The notes beneath the pieces are model-generated. The model had not been told where the DNA came from, ran no database searches, and worked only from the letters and a program-made list of their open reading frames with translations. From Symsagittifera roscoffensis (lineage: Eukaryota; Xenacoelomorpha; Acoela; Convolutidae), in assembly GCF_963678635.1 (NCBI RefSeq), contig NC_087066.1:32927301-32991300 (forward strand): a stretch of DNA of 64,000 nucleotides, read 5' to 3'. The position numbers and the translations under genes were made by a program. Of this stretch, positions 1-7,939 are shown in pieces; position 1 is the first letter of the stretch; the number at the start of each line of letters is the position of its first letter.

Positions 1-2
1 GT

Positions 3-632
3 TATCTTCGCGTGCAGCCACTGAAATCAAAGTATGCCACAACTGCAGAAGCGTTCAATCAAATGATAAAGACAGAGAAACCGAAAAAAGTCTGGGTAGA
101 TAAAGGCACCGAGTTCAAGGGGTCATTCAAAACTTTATGTGAGAAAAAGGGTATCAAGACATACACAACAGAGATTGAAAAGAAGTCCGCTTTCGCCGAG
201 AGGAACATTCGATCACTAAAAAGTTTGATTTATAAATATTTGGAGGACAAATGGACCTACTCTTACATCGATAAGCTTCAAGACTTTGTCAACACAATAA
301 ATTCGAGAACAAACCGCGTCATCAAATTAGCCCCCAATAAAGTGACAAAAAAGGATGTTCCACGTCTAATTTCATTAAGAGCGGAACAATCATTGAAACT
401 AGTTCGCCGACCAAAGCTCTACGTTGGCGATTTTGGGAGAATAGCAAAAATTGACATCCCTTTTTGAAAAGGTTATAAACAATCCTTCACTGACGAAGTT
501 TTTGAAATATTTGACATACCAACAAGGAACCCACCGACTTATAATCTTATCGACGCTGATAGAGAACCAATAGAGGGTAAATTTTATGAGCCCGAACTAA
601 TCAGAGTATTGGAAAAGGAAGGGTCAAGCTAA
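3..632 (+). CDS. Polinton-type (F54H12.3-like) integrase, 5'-truncated, one in-frame TGA
   Basis: This is the C-terminal part of an rve-fold DDE integrase, which would join element ends to host DNA. The frame is open from the window edge, so the start is missing. Visible are the second catalytic Asp in VDKGTEF, the catalytic Glu in FAERN about 32 residues later, and a helix leading to a C-terminal chromo-like tail with PPTYNLID and KFYEPEL, typical of the transposon-derived F54H12.3 family. A single TGA at 465-467 interrupts the frame. Reading continues in the same frame for 54 further codons to TAA at 630-632, so this is a point nonsense change or readthrough codon, not a frameshift. The next gene starts 3 bases later. 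Confidence 0.88.
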
Positions 633-635
633 ACA

Positions 636-1514
636 ATGTCTAGCAACTTTGGAGGTGACAAAGATTCCTTTAGTATTACATTGGTGTCATCAGCCTCAAT
701 GAATATCTTCATTGACAACTCACTAGCGAGTTTTAAAAACCTGCTGAGTGAAGATATCGATCTGCAAGGCGAATGGAGAGTTGCATTGTCAGAAATAACG
801 TTTCCCACTCATTTTAACAATGTAACAGATACTAAAATAGTGTACTATAAAAAAGACAAAGTTAGAGCAAGTCTTAAAGTGGCAAAAGATAAAATATCTA
901 GACCATATGATGGAGAGAAAACTGAAATAACAAAGGGTGAATATGGCGAAATCGAGAAATTATTCAACGAAATCAATCGGAAGGTTGATCTTGATAATTT
1001 CACTTATAGCATCGACCCCATTACCAAACATCTTTCTATTTGGATGCATTATTGGGAAGGCATTACCTTTGAGAGCCCACAAATTCCTAGTATTTTGGGT
1101 TTCAAAGGTATAAGAGATGGAACGGGCTACCATATCGGCTATAAAGAATCCAGTCATATCCATAGCACTCTCACATGGCAAAACTTCATTTCCGACTACC
1201 CTGTCGATATCTCTGCTGGAACCCAAATGATGTTTATCTACTTGGATATAATCCATTATCAGATTGTGGGTGACACCAAAGCACCGTTGCTCAGAGTCAT
1301 TGATACTAATCGACGAGTGAAAAACGGTTACGTGTGCAGCATTGAACCAAATCATCGCAAAGTTTTTAGCAACTTAGATTATAAAAAACTCCTCGTGAAT
1401 AACATCCAGAGCATTGCAGTAAACCTACGAACAGAAACCGGTAGACTTGTACCATTTGCGGGAGGAGGAGGAAAAATTGTTTTGACTTTAAAATTTCAAA
1501 AGTTTTCTGATTAA
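636..1514 (+). CDS. Penton-like minor capsid protein candidate
   Basis: A 292-residue protein. Its N-terminus (SASMNIFIDNSLASF, then GEWRVALSEITFP near residues 45-57) follows the pattern of a protein found beside F54H12.2/F54H12.3-like genes in many invertebrate Polinton-type elements. The same N-terminal pattern recurs in the decayed second-lineage copies at 31.4 and 40.9 kb of this window. The residues before the stop include a glycine run (about 276-279). By position between integrase and core protein, and by the usual adintovirus gene set, I infer a single jelly-roll penton-type vertex protein. The fold is inferred and not visible in sequence alone. It starts 3 bases after the integrase stop and ends 4 bases before the next ATG. 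Confidence 0.65.
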   Translation: MSSNFGGDKDSFSITLVSSASMNIFIDNSLASFKNLLSEDIDLQGEWRVALSEITFPTHFNNVTDTKIVYYKKDKVRASLKVAKDKISRPYDGEKTEITKGEYGEIEKLFNEINRKVDLDNFTYSIDPITKHLSIWMHYWEGITFESPQIPSILGFKGIRDGTGYHIGYKESSHIHSTLTWQNFISDYPVDISAGTQMMFIYLDIIHYQIVGDTKAPLLRVIDTNRRVKNGYVCSIEPNHRKVFSNLDYKKLLVNNIQSIAVNLRTETGRLVPFAGGGGKIVLTLKFQKFSD

Positions 1515-1518
1515 GATT

Positions 1519-1944
1519 ATGGAGGCATACTATCAAAATCAAGCGACCATGCCTCACTTCTCAGGACATTACAGACAGTGGGGTAGTGGCTTCGGTGCTC
1601 TGGCTATGGGTATTGGACGAGTAGCACTTCCGTTAGCTCGGAAATTTATAGTACCAGCAGCAAAACGTATTGGAAAAGAATTACTTGTTCAAGCAGCACC
1701 CGAATTAATAGACATAGCAACCAGGAAGAAAACGCCCAAACAAGCCTTGAAAAACACAGTAAAAAACACAATCAAAAAACAAGTTGGAGCTGGACGCAGT
1801 AAGTCCCATATGAGCAGAAAACGGAAGAGAGCAACAACAACAACAACAACAAGAAAAAGAAAAACAAAAGCTCTCATTCCACAGAAACGAACCCCACTGA
1901 GAAGTCGGTCCAACTTTTTCACCAAAGTACGAAATGATTTCTAA
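1519..1944 (+). CDS. Small basic virion-core protein candidate (pVI/pX-like)
   Basis: A 141-residue strongly basic protein. The N-terminal third holds a glycine-rich amphipathic stretch (WGSGFGALAMGIGRVALPLA, about residues 21-40), then APELIDIATRKKTPKQALKN and VGAGR near residue 95. The C-terminus is an Arg/Lys/Thr tail with six consecutive Thr codons. A GSGxG helix followed by a VGxG site and a basic tail resembles adenovirus pVI/pX-type core or membrane-lytic peptides and their adintovirus counterparts. The GAG step could be a protease cleavage site (inference). Its 3' end overlaps the start of the next gene by 11 bases, which suggests coupled expression from one transcript. Confidence 0.62.
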   Translation: MEAYYQNQATMPHFSGHYRQWGSGFGALAMGIGRVALPLARKFIVPAAKRIGKELLVQAAPELIDIATRKKTPKQALKNTVKNTIKKQVGAGRSKSHMSRKRKRATTTTTTRKRKTKALIPQKRTPLRSRSNFFTKVRNDF

Positions 1945-3250
1945 TTTATTGCCAACTGAAGCAACTCACAGCTCATTGGATTTATTTGAAAAACCTCCTC
2001 TACTCGTTACATTTGAAAATGCGTTCACTCAAAAAATTGGTCCATCTTATTCACCTGATGGTCCTATGCTCGAATTCGAAGTTTTAGGAGATAGAAACAA
2101 CTTTATCGATCTTCAACGAACTCGCTTGGAGATTGTAGCACGCGTTGTTCAAAATAATGGTAATGTACTGCGAACTCATGCTACAGAGGCAGCACAACGA
2201 GACACCCCATATTTGGTTAACAATCCACTTTCATCTTTATTTTCCGAATGCACAATGTCCTTGAATGGAGAAAAAATTTCAACAACCAATGCCAATTTTG
2301 CCCATAAGAGTTTCATTGAGACCGAATTTTTACATGGTAATGATGCAAAGAAAACATTGCTTGCTTGTCAAGGTTATTATTATGAAGATAATCCATCAGG
2401 TATTGATGGTGCCAATGGGCGAGCTGAAGATGTCGCGGAACGTAAACGAATCGTAGCTGCATCAACCGAATTCCGTTTATTTGGTAAAATTGCTTGTGAT
2501 TTTTTATCATGTGACAAACATCTTATCAGCGGTGTTACAATAAGACCTTCTCTGAGACGATCTCCTAATGACTTTGTTATCATGTCTGAGCATAGAGATA
2601 AACATTACCGTGTTGAAATCACTGAGGCTAACCTATATGTGCGCAAAATGACAGTAACCGATTTTGTGCTATCGTCGATAGAAAAAACTCTGTTGAAAAC
2701 ACCCGCAATATACAATTATATTGAAGTTTTACCGAGAACTTTTTTGGCCACAACTGGTGTGCAAAGCTGGCGACAAGAAGACGTTTTTGCCAAAGAGCCA
2801 GTTCGTCGAATGATTTTAGCAATGAGCTCGAATACAGCATACCTGGGAACTAACCGAACAAACCCGTTTCATTATCAAAAATTTCAGCTGAATGAAATCA
2901 TTGTTTACCGAAACGGTCTGCCCATTGCAGGAACTCCCGTGCCAACGACTGATAACAAAAGAATATACTATAACACATTGGAAGCTCTAGACTTTGTTTT
3001 CAACAATAAACATGGAATCAGTTTGGCTAATTATCACAATCATTATATTATGGCATTTGATCTCACATCTACTCAGGAGGCTTCACATGACTTTATTCAT
3101 CCTGAATTGACCAATTGCACCATTTCAGTAGAACTGAAGTTTGATGCACCGCTGGGGGAAAATGTAGAGTTACTTTTCATGGGAGAGCGTGCATCAACAG
3201 TTTACGTGCGTTCCGATAGAAAAATAGCTAAAAACACTCTAATGAGTTGA
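1934..3250 (+). CDS. F54H12.2-like protein, probable major capsid protein
   Basis: A 438-residue protein. It has the hallmarks of the uncharacterised F54H12.2 family of invertebrate genomes: SSLDLFEKPP near the N-terminus, then the pattern SYSPDGPMLEFEVLGD and FIDLQRTRLEI, with NNPLSSLFSECTMSLNGE further on. The family is consistently linked to Polinton-type integrase and protease genes. It is best explained as the double jelly-roll (hexon) capsid protein, although at about 440 residues it is shorter than classical Polinton hexons. ATG at 1934 is chosen because it is the first in frame, lies just inside the end of the preceding gene and gives the family N-terminus. No breaks. Structure prediction would settle the fold. 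Confidence 0.72.
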   Translation: MISNLLPTEATHSSLDLFEKPPLLVTFENAFTQKIGPSYSPDGPMLEFEVLGDRNNFIDLQRTRLEIVARVVQNNGNVLRTHATEAAQRDTPYLVNNPLSSLFSECTMSLNGEKISTTNANFAHKSFIETEFLHGNDAKKTLLACQGYYYEDNPSGIDGANGRAEDVAERKRIVAASTEFRLFGKIACDFLSCDKHLISGVTIRPSLRRSPNDFVIMSEHRDKHYRVEITEANLYVRKMTVTDFVLSSIEKTLLKTPAIYNYIEVLPRTFLATTGVQSWRQEDVFAKEPVRRMILAMSSNTAYLGTNRTNPFHYQKFQLNEIIVYRNGLPIAGTPVPTTDNKRIYYNTLEALDFVFNNKHGISLANYHNHYIMAFDLTSTQEASHDFIHPELTNCTISVELKFDAPLGENVELLFMGERASTVYVRSDRKIAKNTLMS

Positions 3251-3263
3251 CTCGGTGAAAAAA

Positions 3264-3701
3264 ATGGACAATTTACAGATTACTGAGCTTATTCACCGAT
3301 GCAAGCATTTGAAACATCGATTTTGCGGCATTTTTCCCGCTAACTTAGCATTTAATACAATATTGAAACGTGACAATACTTTCATGATAGTGAACGCATC
3401 AAACTCAGACCAGCCAGGAACTCATTGGTTACTGTTTGCTCAAGCTGGTGGTCAAATCTTTTTTGCAGATCCTCTTGGACGAAGCCTACACAACTATCCA
3501 TATGTATACAAAAATATGAGACGTTCTATCCATGAGGGAAACCAAATACTGATGAATAAGCCAATCCAATCAGCTAACTCGGTCTTGTGCGGACTTTATT
3601 GTATTTATGTTGCTCATGTTATAATTTCATCTAAATTTCCTATAGGTTTCAAGGTTAATGACCATGACATGATGCGTTTTGCTAAACATATGATGTTATA
3701 A
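3264..3701 (+). CDS. Adenain-like (ULP1/C5-type) cysteine protease
   Basis: A 145-residue maturation protease, expected to cleave capsid and core precursors during virion assembly. The catalytic set is complete: His in GTHWLLF (residue 54), Asp in FADPLG (69), the oxyanion Gln in KPIQSANS (102) and Cys in SVLCGLYC (109). The length is shorter than adenovirus protease (about 200) but usual for Polinton proteases. ATG at 3264 is used; an in-frame GTG lies three codons upstream. It begins 13 bases after the capsid stop and closes the plus-strand block. Convergent genes follow on the other strand. No lesion seen. Confidence 0.9.
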   Translation: MDNLQITELIHRCKHLKHRFCGIFPANLAFNTILKRDNTFMIVNASNSDQPGTHWLLFAQAGGQIFFADPLGRSLHNYPYVYKNMRRSIHEGNQILMNKPIQSANSVLCGLYCIYVAHVIISSKFPIGFKVNDHDMMRFAKHMML

Positions 3702-3803
3702 CTTTGTGATACTGATGCATTTCTTTAAGGATTTATAATTTTTTTTAAAGAAAAAAACATGTTTTATGGTTGCTAGAATACTTGCCTCTGGCGTTATCGC
3801 AGG

Positions 3804-3824
3804 CTCTAAAAACCGTTTTTAGAG
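3804..3824. terminator. Hairpin between convergent gene blocks
   Basis: CTCTAAAAAC, one C, then GTTTTTAGAG forms a perfect 10-bp stem. It lies 103 bases after the protease stop and overlaps the stop codon of the minus-strand gene ending at 3819. A role in ending or separating the two convergent transcripts is an inference from position only. Confidence 0.4.
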
Positions 3825-4124
3825 TTTAAATTTTTTTTCCATTACAAATTTAACAAACAAAGTATTTGAATCAATCTCTAAACGACCATAACCACTCAAA
3901 ATGATATCAATAATTTTAGAAAACTCGGCGGCTTTATCACCATTCAAAATATTAATGAAGCGTTCAATTGTTACATTAGTGATTAAATCAGTTTGAGTTT
4001 GAATGGATCGAGTTTGTGAAGCAAAGCAAACTTGTGGCAATCTTCTTCGTAGAGAAGCACCACCAATGTCAGTTGAGTTGTTAATAGAATTGTTGTAGTT
4101 GACAGCAATTTTTAATTTTTCCAT
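3819..4124 (-). CDS. Unknown 101-residue Polinton gene
   Basis: I do not recognise this protein. It has an N-terminal stretch rich in Asn/Ser, an arginine triplet near residue 28, then ITNVTIERFINIL and FSKIIDIILSGYG, which look helical. It is the last of three closely spaced minus-strand genes, starting 21 bases after the stop of its neighbour, so it is probably co-expressed with the PC4-like gene. The orderly position and ATG start support a real gene. Function unknown; a role in replication or regulation is only a guess from its neighbour. Confidence 0.5.
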   Translation of the reverse strand: MEKLKIAVNYNNSINNSTDIGGASLRRRLPQVCFASQTRSIQTQTDLITNVTIERFINILNGDKAAEFSKIIDIILSGYGRLEIDSNTLFVKFVMEKKFKL

Positions 4125-4145
4125 CAGGGGTCCCGATAGGTGAAG

Positions 4146-4454
4146 TTAACTGCAATTCAATATTAGATGCTTGAAAGATGAGAGTAGACAAGGTACAACG
4201 AAAGTGGTTGAGGTCATCTTTTTCACTACGTCGACACAATCCTTGGTTACTTCGATGAGAACATGGATGTGGGGATGGTCATTGTCGAGCAATTGGGCGC
4301 AAGTCTCGTTCTGAATTGAGTGGGTTGCAAATGCAAAATTTGTGTTTAGAGGGAGTTGTGAGGCGTCGGGTTCGTTGTTCAGAATAAAAAATTTACAATT
4401 CTTTCGAATTTTTTTTAACATTTCAGGCGACTGCTCATACAATGCTTCAACCAT
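4146..4454 (-). CDS. Unknown 102-residue Polinton gene
   Basis: I do not recognise this protein. It contains an Asn-rich linker, CAQLLDNDHPHIHVLIEVTK (about residues 52-71) and a hydrophobic C-terminus with two Cys. The HPHIHV segment recalls the HUH-type pattern of rolling-circle Rep proteins, but with HxHxH spacing and no downstream Tyr motif I can identify, so I do not call it a Rep. It lies 43 bases downstream of the PC4-like stop and 21 bases upstream of the next ATG, in a compact minus-strand cluster. Confidence 0.5.
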   Translation of the reverse strand: MVEALYEQSPEMLKKIRKNCKFFILNNEPDASQLPLNTNFAFATHSIQNETCAQLLDNDHPHIHVLIEVTKDCVDVVKKMTSTTFVVPCLLSSFKHLILNCS

Positions 4455-4497
4455 TCTGCTGGTTAAATCAAATTATTCAAACGTTTTTTTTTCTGTT

Positions 4498-4932
4498 TCA
4501 GGCAACTCTACACTTTTTATTATTCGAGTATTCATCATCCGCATCGTTTTCATCGCCAATTTCAGCACATTCTTTTTTGGGAGGGACTAATCGTTTTGAC
4601 GTGTATCGTTTTTTATGATGTTTATCATTTACAGCTGATGAGGATGAGGAGGAGGAGGAAGAAGATGAAGTCTTTTCACCAGTTTGTTTTTTAACCAATT
4701 TTTTAATCTTTGAATAATTATCTGCCAAACAATCAAATTCTCTTGTCGTTAAGGTCACTTCTTGATAACATTTAAATACAGCATCTTCATTCTTTTTATA
4801 TAACTTAACTGTAATATATGTACCCGTTTTGTCAAAAGTTTTCGTTCCAACCCGTACAATGCGTTTTTCTCCCAAAGATATATCTTGAAAATAATCGTAA
4901 AAGTCTGTATCATTTTCTAGCGACGAGTACAT
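4498..4932 (-). CDS. PC4/SUB1-like ssDNA-binding protein candidate
   Basis: A 144-residue protein starting at MYSSLEND; the upstream open frame has only a non-ATG start. Residues about 15-70 read DISLGEKRIVRVGTKTFD, then TYITVKLYKK, then VTLTTREFDCLAD. This matches the order of the PC4/SUB1 fold: a strand with G-[KE]-x-R, a second strand of alternating hydrophobics, then a helix beginning after a LTxxE/QW-like step. PC4 domains bind single-stranded DNA and act in transcription and replication. After the domain come a run of Ser, then basic and acidic tails ending in CRVA. It heads the minus-strand cluster and diverges from the gene at 5602. The match is by eye; a profile search could refute it. 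Confidence 0.55.
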   Translation of the reverse strand: MYSSLENDTDFYDYFQDISLGEKRIVRVGTKTFDKTGTYITVKLYKKNEDAVFKCYQEVTLTTREFDCLADNYSKIKKLVKKQTGEKTSSSSSSSSSSSAVNDKHHKKRYTSKRLVPPKKECAEIGDENDADDEYSNNKKCRVA

Positions 4933-5039
4933 AGTGGTGGTGGTAACGGTAGTGACTTGTTGGTTCAACTGTTTTATGATAGAATGAAATAAATAATGAA
5001 TTGGATAGAAGATAGACAAATATCTGTGGATTTACTTTT

Positions 5040-5601
5040 ATGGCGCCCCTTCAGTCTATAGCGGGAGAATTTAATTAGTTTTTGCAATTGGATTTTTATA
5101 AGATAAAAGCGTGTTTATTGCATCTGTCATTTCTGTCTGGAAAGCACTTGAATGGGTCATAAATCTCAGTTAATGTTACATGTCGGCATACATGTACTCA
5201 CTTTGAAGTGGAGACCTTTAAAGCCCCTCGTCCGGGGGACATAAAAAAAGGCGTCATGCACTCTATTTGAAGTAGAGATAGCATTCGCTTGCATCTGTCT
5301 GGCAAATTCCCGCCATGCATGTTATCTCTTTGAAGTGTAAAATTTTTGTCATTTTGTGCTTAGGGTATCATAAAAAGGCGCCATGCTGTTTCTTTGAAGT
5401 ATAGATTTACAAAGCGTTCACATTTCTACTTTAATTGCAAAAGCCCTGAAAACATATTAAAATTTCACAAAACCAGATTTATGGTAATTGGCTAAATCTT
5501 AGACCACCAGCAATAAAAAAACTAAAAGTGGTAGGTCAAACTAAATCTATTCACTATTTTTATTCAATCTCTCAAAATCAGTCAATACAAAATTTTCAAC
5601 G
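5040..5601. promoter_or_regulatory. Divergent control region with four 64-bp-spaced TTTGAAGT boxes
   Basis: This gene-free stretch separates the minus-strand PC4-like cluster from the plus-strand gene at 5602. TTTGAAGT occurs at about 5202, 5266, 5329 and 5393, spaced 63-64 bases. Each is preceded by a CATG-containing box (ACATGTACTC, GTCATGCACTC, GCCATGCATG, GCCATGCTG). Two copies are preceded by TATA-like ATAAAAAAAGG (5241) and ATAAAAAGG (5370). The boxes are partly palindromic (ACTTTGAAGT). Such iterated modules fit binding sites for an element-coded regulator, or an origin. Which one is not decided by the sequence. Confidence 0.55.
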
Positions 5602-6270
5602 ATGGCAACTCCACTGCAAATCATTTCAATTAATTCTCTTGAAAGAGCTATATTATACCAAACTTATACCAGAGATTCTATCGTAGTGGTTCAACAGGAA
5701 CGGAAAATGCGTCATCGAAAAACAAGTCCTTTCAACGATCTTGATCCAGGAAGCAGAGAATTCGATGAATGGGTCACTAAAAACCATATGATGTTACCCA
5801 ACTATTTGCTAGATCAAATTGGTATCCTCATACAAAACAGAAAACAGGTCTACGAGAGTTGCTGTGTGACTGAATCGTATCCTGCGCTGAAGCGCACAGA
5901 TATTCAAGACCCTACTTGCCTTGATCGTTCACCGAGAAAAATACTGTTTAACTATGATTGTCAATCGATCCCCTTTTACGAAAATCAGGAAGGATCCATT
6001 AGAGATTTAGCAGAGCGAGAAAGCTACTGGAACATTGAGTCGATTGAATCACCAGATTCAACAGAGAAAAAAGATGAGGACCAGAAGACGCCCAAAACCC
6101 CCATAAAACCGGATATTTTTTCAATCACTCAACAACAGCAGCAGCATACTTCTTCAACTTCTTCTTCCGGCAGTCAAAGTCCCACGGCACCAAACTTAGT
6201 GGCTGAGACGCCTCCTATCAATGCTTGCTTTGCGCCGAAAAAACGCAAACTGCAATTTGGAGATCTCTGA
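5602..6270 (+). CDS. Unknown Polinton gene with C-terminal NLS-like tail
   Basis: A 222-residue protein without a recognised domain. The first 110 residues look globular (SREFDEWVTKNHMMLPNYLL, about 51-70), followed by a low-complexity region with TPKTP, a Gln run and Ser/Thr-rich sequence. It ends with KKRKLQFGDL. The basic KKRKL is a classical nuclear-import pattern. The tail pattern PPIN, then F, then KKR(R)KL recurs at the C-terminus of the polymerase in the same element (12.6 kb). It is transcribed away from the iterated control region and has an AATAAA about 165 bases after the stop. Terminal protein, regulator or packaging adaptor are all possible; none is shown. Confidence 0.6.
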   Translation: MATPLQIISINSLERAILYQTYTRDSIVVVQQERKMRHRKTSPFNDLDPGSREFDEWVTKNHMMLPNYLLDQIGILIQNRKQVYESCCVTESYPALKRTDIQDPTCLDRSPRKILFNYDCQSIPFYENQEGSIRDLAERESYWNIESIESPDSTEKKDEDQKTPKTPIKPDIFSITQQQQQHTSSTSSSGSQSPTAPNLVAETPPINACFAPKKRKLQFGDL

Positions 6271-7939
6271 AAACTCAAAAAAAACGTTGTTTCCACCGAG
6301 AGTGCACCAGTTTGGGGGTTTATTATATAGTTTGATAAGTTTTTATCATTGTGGCTGAATCTTTGTTTACGTTTTGCTTATGATTTTTTTCTAATTTAAA
6401 GTTTGCTTTGTGATTTTCAATCAATAGAAAGGAAATAAAAACAACAGAAAAAATTAATAGAAAAAAAAATCAAAATAACTTTAAAAAGTCGGCATAAAAG
6501 TCTAAAAGTATAAAATTTGATAAATTTCTCGTCAAATCCAACTTAATTATATCAGTTTTTTTTAATGCTCATTTCGAAAAATCAAAAAAAAAATAAACTG
6601 AATACTCTTCCTAAGATTTTATCTAATGATGTTGAAACAAAAAACATAAAAATGTTTTTGTTATGTTTTTTCATAATAGTTTTCAAAATATAAATATTAA
6701 CACAGAAAAAGATAAAGAGAGAGAGAGAGAGAGAGAGAGAACTGACGATTCATAAACCCCATTATTATCCCTTTTGGGATATAGCTTTTTCAAAAGAAAG
6801 CTATTTATGGATGGGTCCAGCAATTCTGCCAGTTAATCAACCATAGTTACTTTTGGCTCTTTACACTCTCTGTTTTTTTTCTCTCTCTCTCTAATATGTC
6901 TACAGCCTGGTGGGGTTAGCCAGGACTCTTAGGAGTAGACTTTAGAGAGTGTATGAGCCAGTATAAAGCATTATATATAATAAAATTACATGTCTATAAC
7001 AGATTTCACGTTTAATAATACTCATTTTCAGGTTAAAATGGTTAAAAAATTCAAAATATGTTTTTTTCTCGATTTTTCAACATGGGTTACAACCCTGTCC
7101 AATAAATCACGACAAATTGATTGGACCAGGTTTCATTGGATTTGGAGACAAAAAAGTTTTTTGGTAATTTTTGTTTTTTTTTCACTACAAGAATATGTAC
7201 TAAAAATGAAATATCTCAAATTTTTGACCCGACATTACAGTGGGGCAAGCGTTTCAGAGGTTCCTAATGAATAACACTGCCGGGTAGTTATTGCCTACTG
7301 TACCAAACGGCCCTGCATCAATCTTTTGATGAACTATATGTGAAATTTGTCATAGAATACTAATTTATTTGAGAAATGAACAAAATTCTCAACTACCCTT
7401 TATCATTTTTGTCAAGTATGTTTGACTCCTCTTGATTGATGGGTCTTCCTTGCTTGACTTGATTGGTGGGTTACCATTTTGGTTGAAACAAAAAAACTTG
7501 GCAAAAAAATTCAAATATATTTTCAATATTTAGTCAAGTTGACTAAATGGGGAAGTTGATAATAGCAGTGGGTGTTAACATTCACACACTTTAGGTAAAA
7601 GAAATAACATTCCCGGGTTGATCCCTTCATGGAATTGTCAGCTATTCTAACCACAAGTATTTATGCTGTTTAATACAGTTGAGTCATTTACCCAATATCG
7701 AATTGACAGTCATTTCATAAAACCACATAAAGCCCCAAAACTACAACCACTTCAAAGCCACTGTTGATTTTATGCTTCACCCACGTAATTGAATTTAATT
7801 AATTGAGTCTTGATCCAAATTTTGTTTTTGAAAAACTTTTCACTTCTCGCTTTTGCTTTGTCGAAAACAGCTTTGGTAAAACTTGAAAAATTTCTTGAAA
7901 AGATTTCTTCTTTCCTGAACACTCAATCTTGAACCAACA
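6271..7939. other. Gene-free AT-rich stretch with small hairpins and (GA)n
   Basis: No convincing gene. It holds a polyadenylation-type AATAAA near 6433, a GA microsatellite (6716-6740), a hairpin ATAGCTTT/AAAGCTAT at about 6780-6803, and an imperfect inverted pair (GGCTCTTTACACTCTCT at about 6857 and AGAGAGTGTATGAGCC at about 6945). The 1.7-kb length is unusual in an otherwise tightly packed element, so a small insertion is possible. The polymerase promoter presumably lies at its right end. Confidence 0.5.

Noticed and set aside
960-1355. 131-codon minus-strand frame opposite the penton-like gene
   Set aside because: Shadow of the plus-strand gene, with no family features; the plus frame has conserved motifs.
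4146-4454. HUH-type Rep because of HPHIHV
   Set aside because: Motif spacing is wrong, no catalytic Tyr motif or other Rep motif is present, and the protein is too short.
6990-7274. 94-codon plus-strand frame in the Polinton gap
   Set aside because: Phe/Lys-rich translation of AT-rich DNA, no start context, no conserved pattern.
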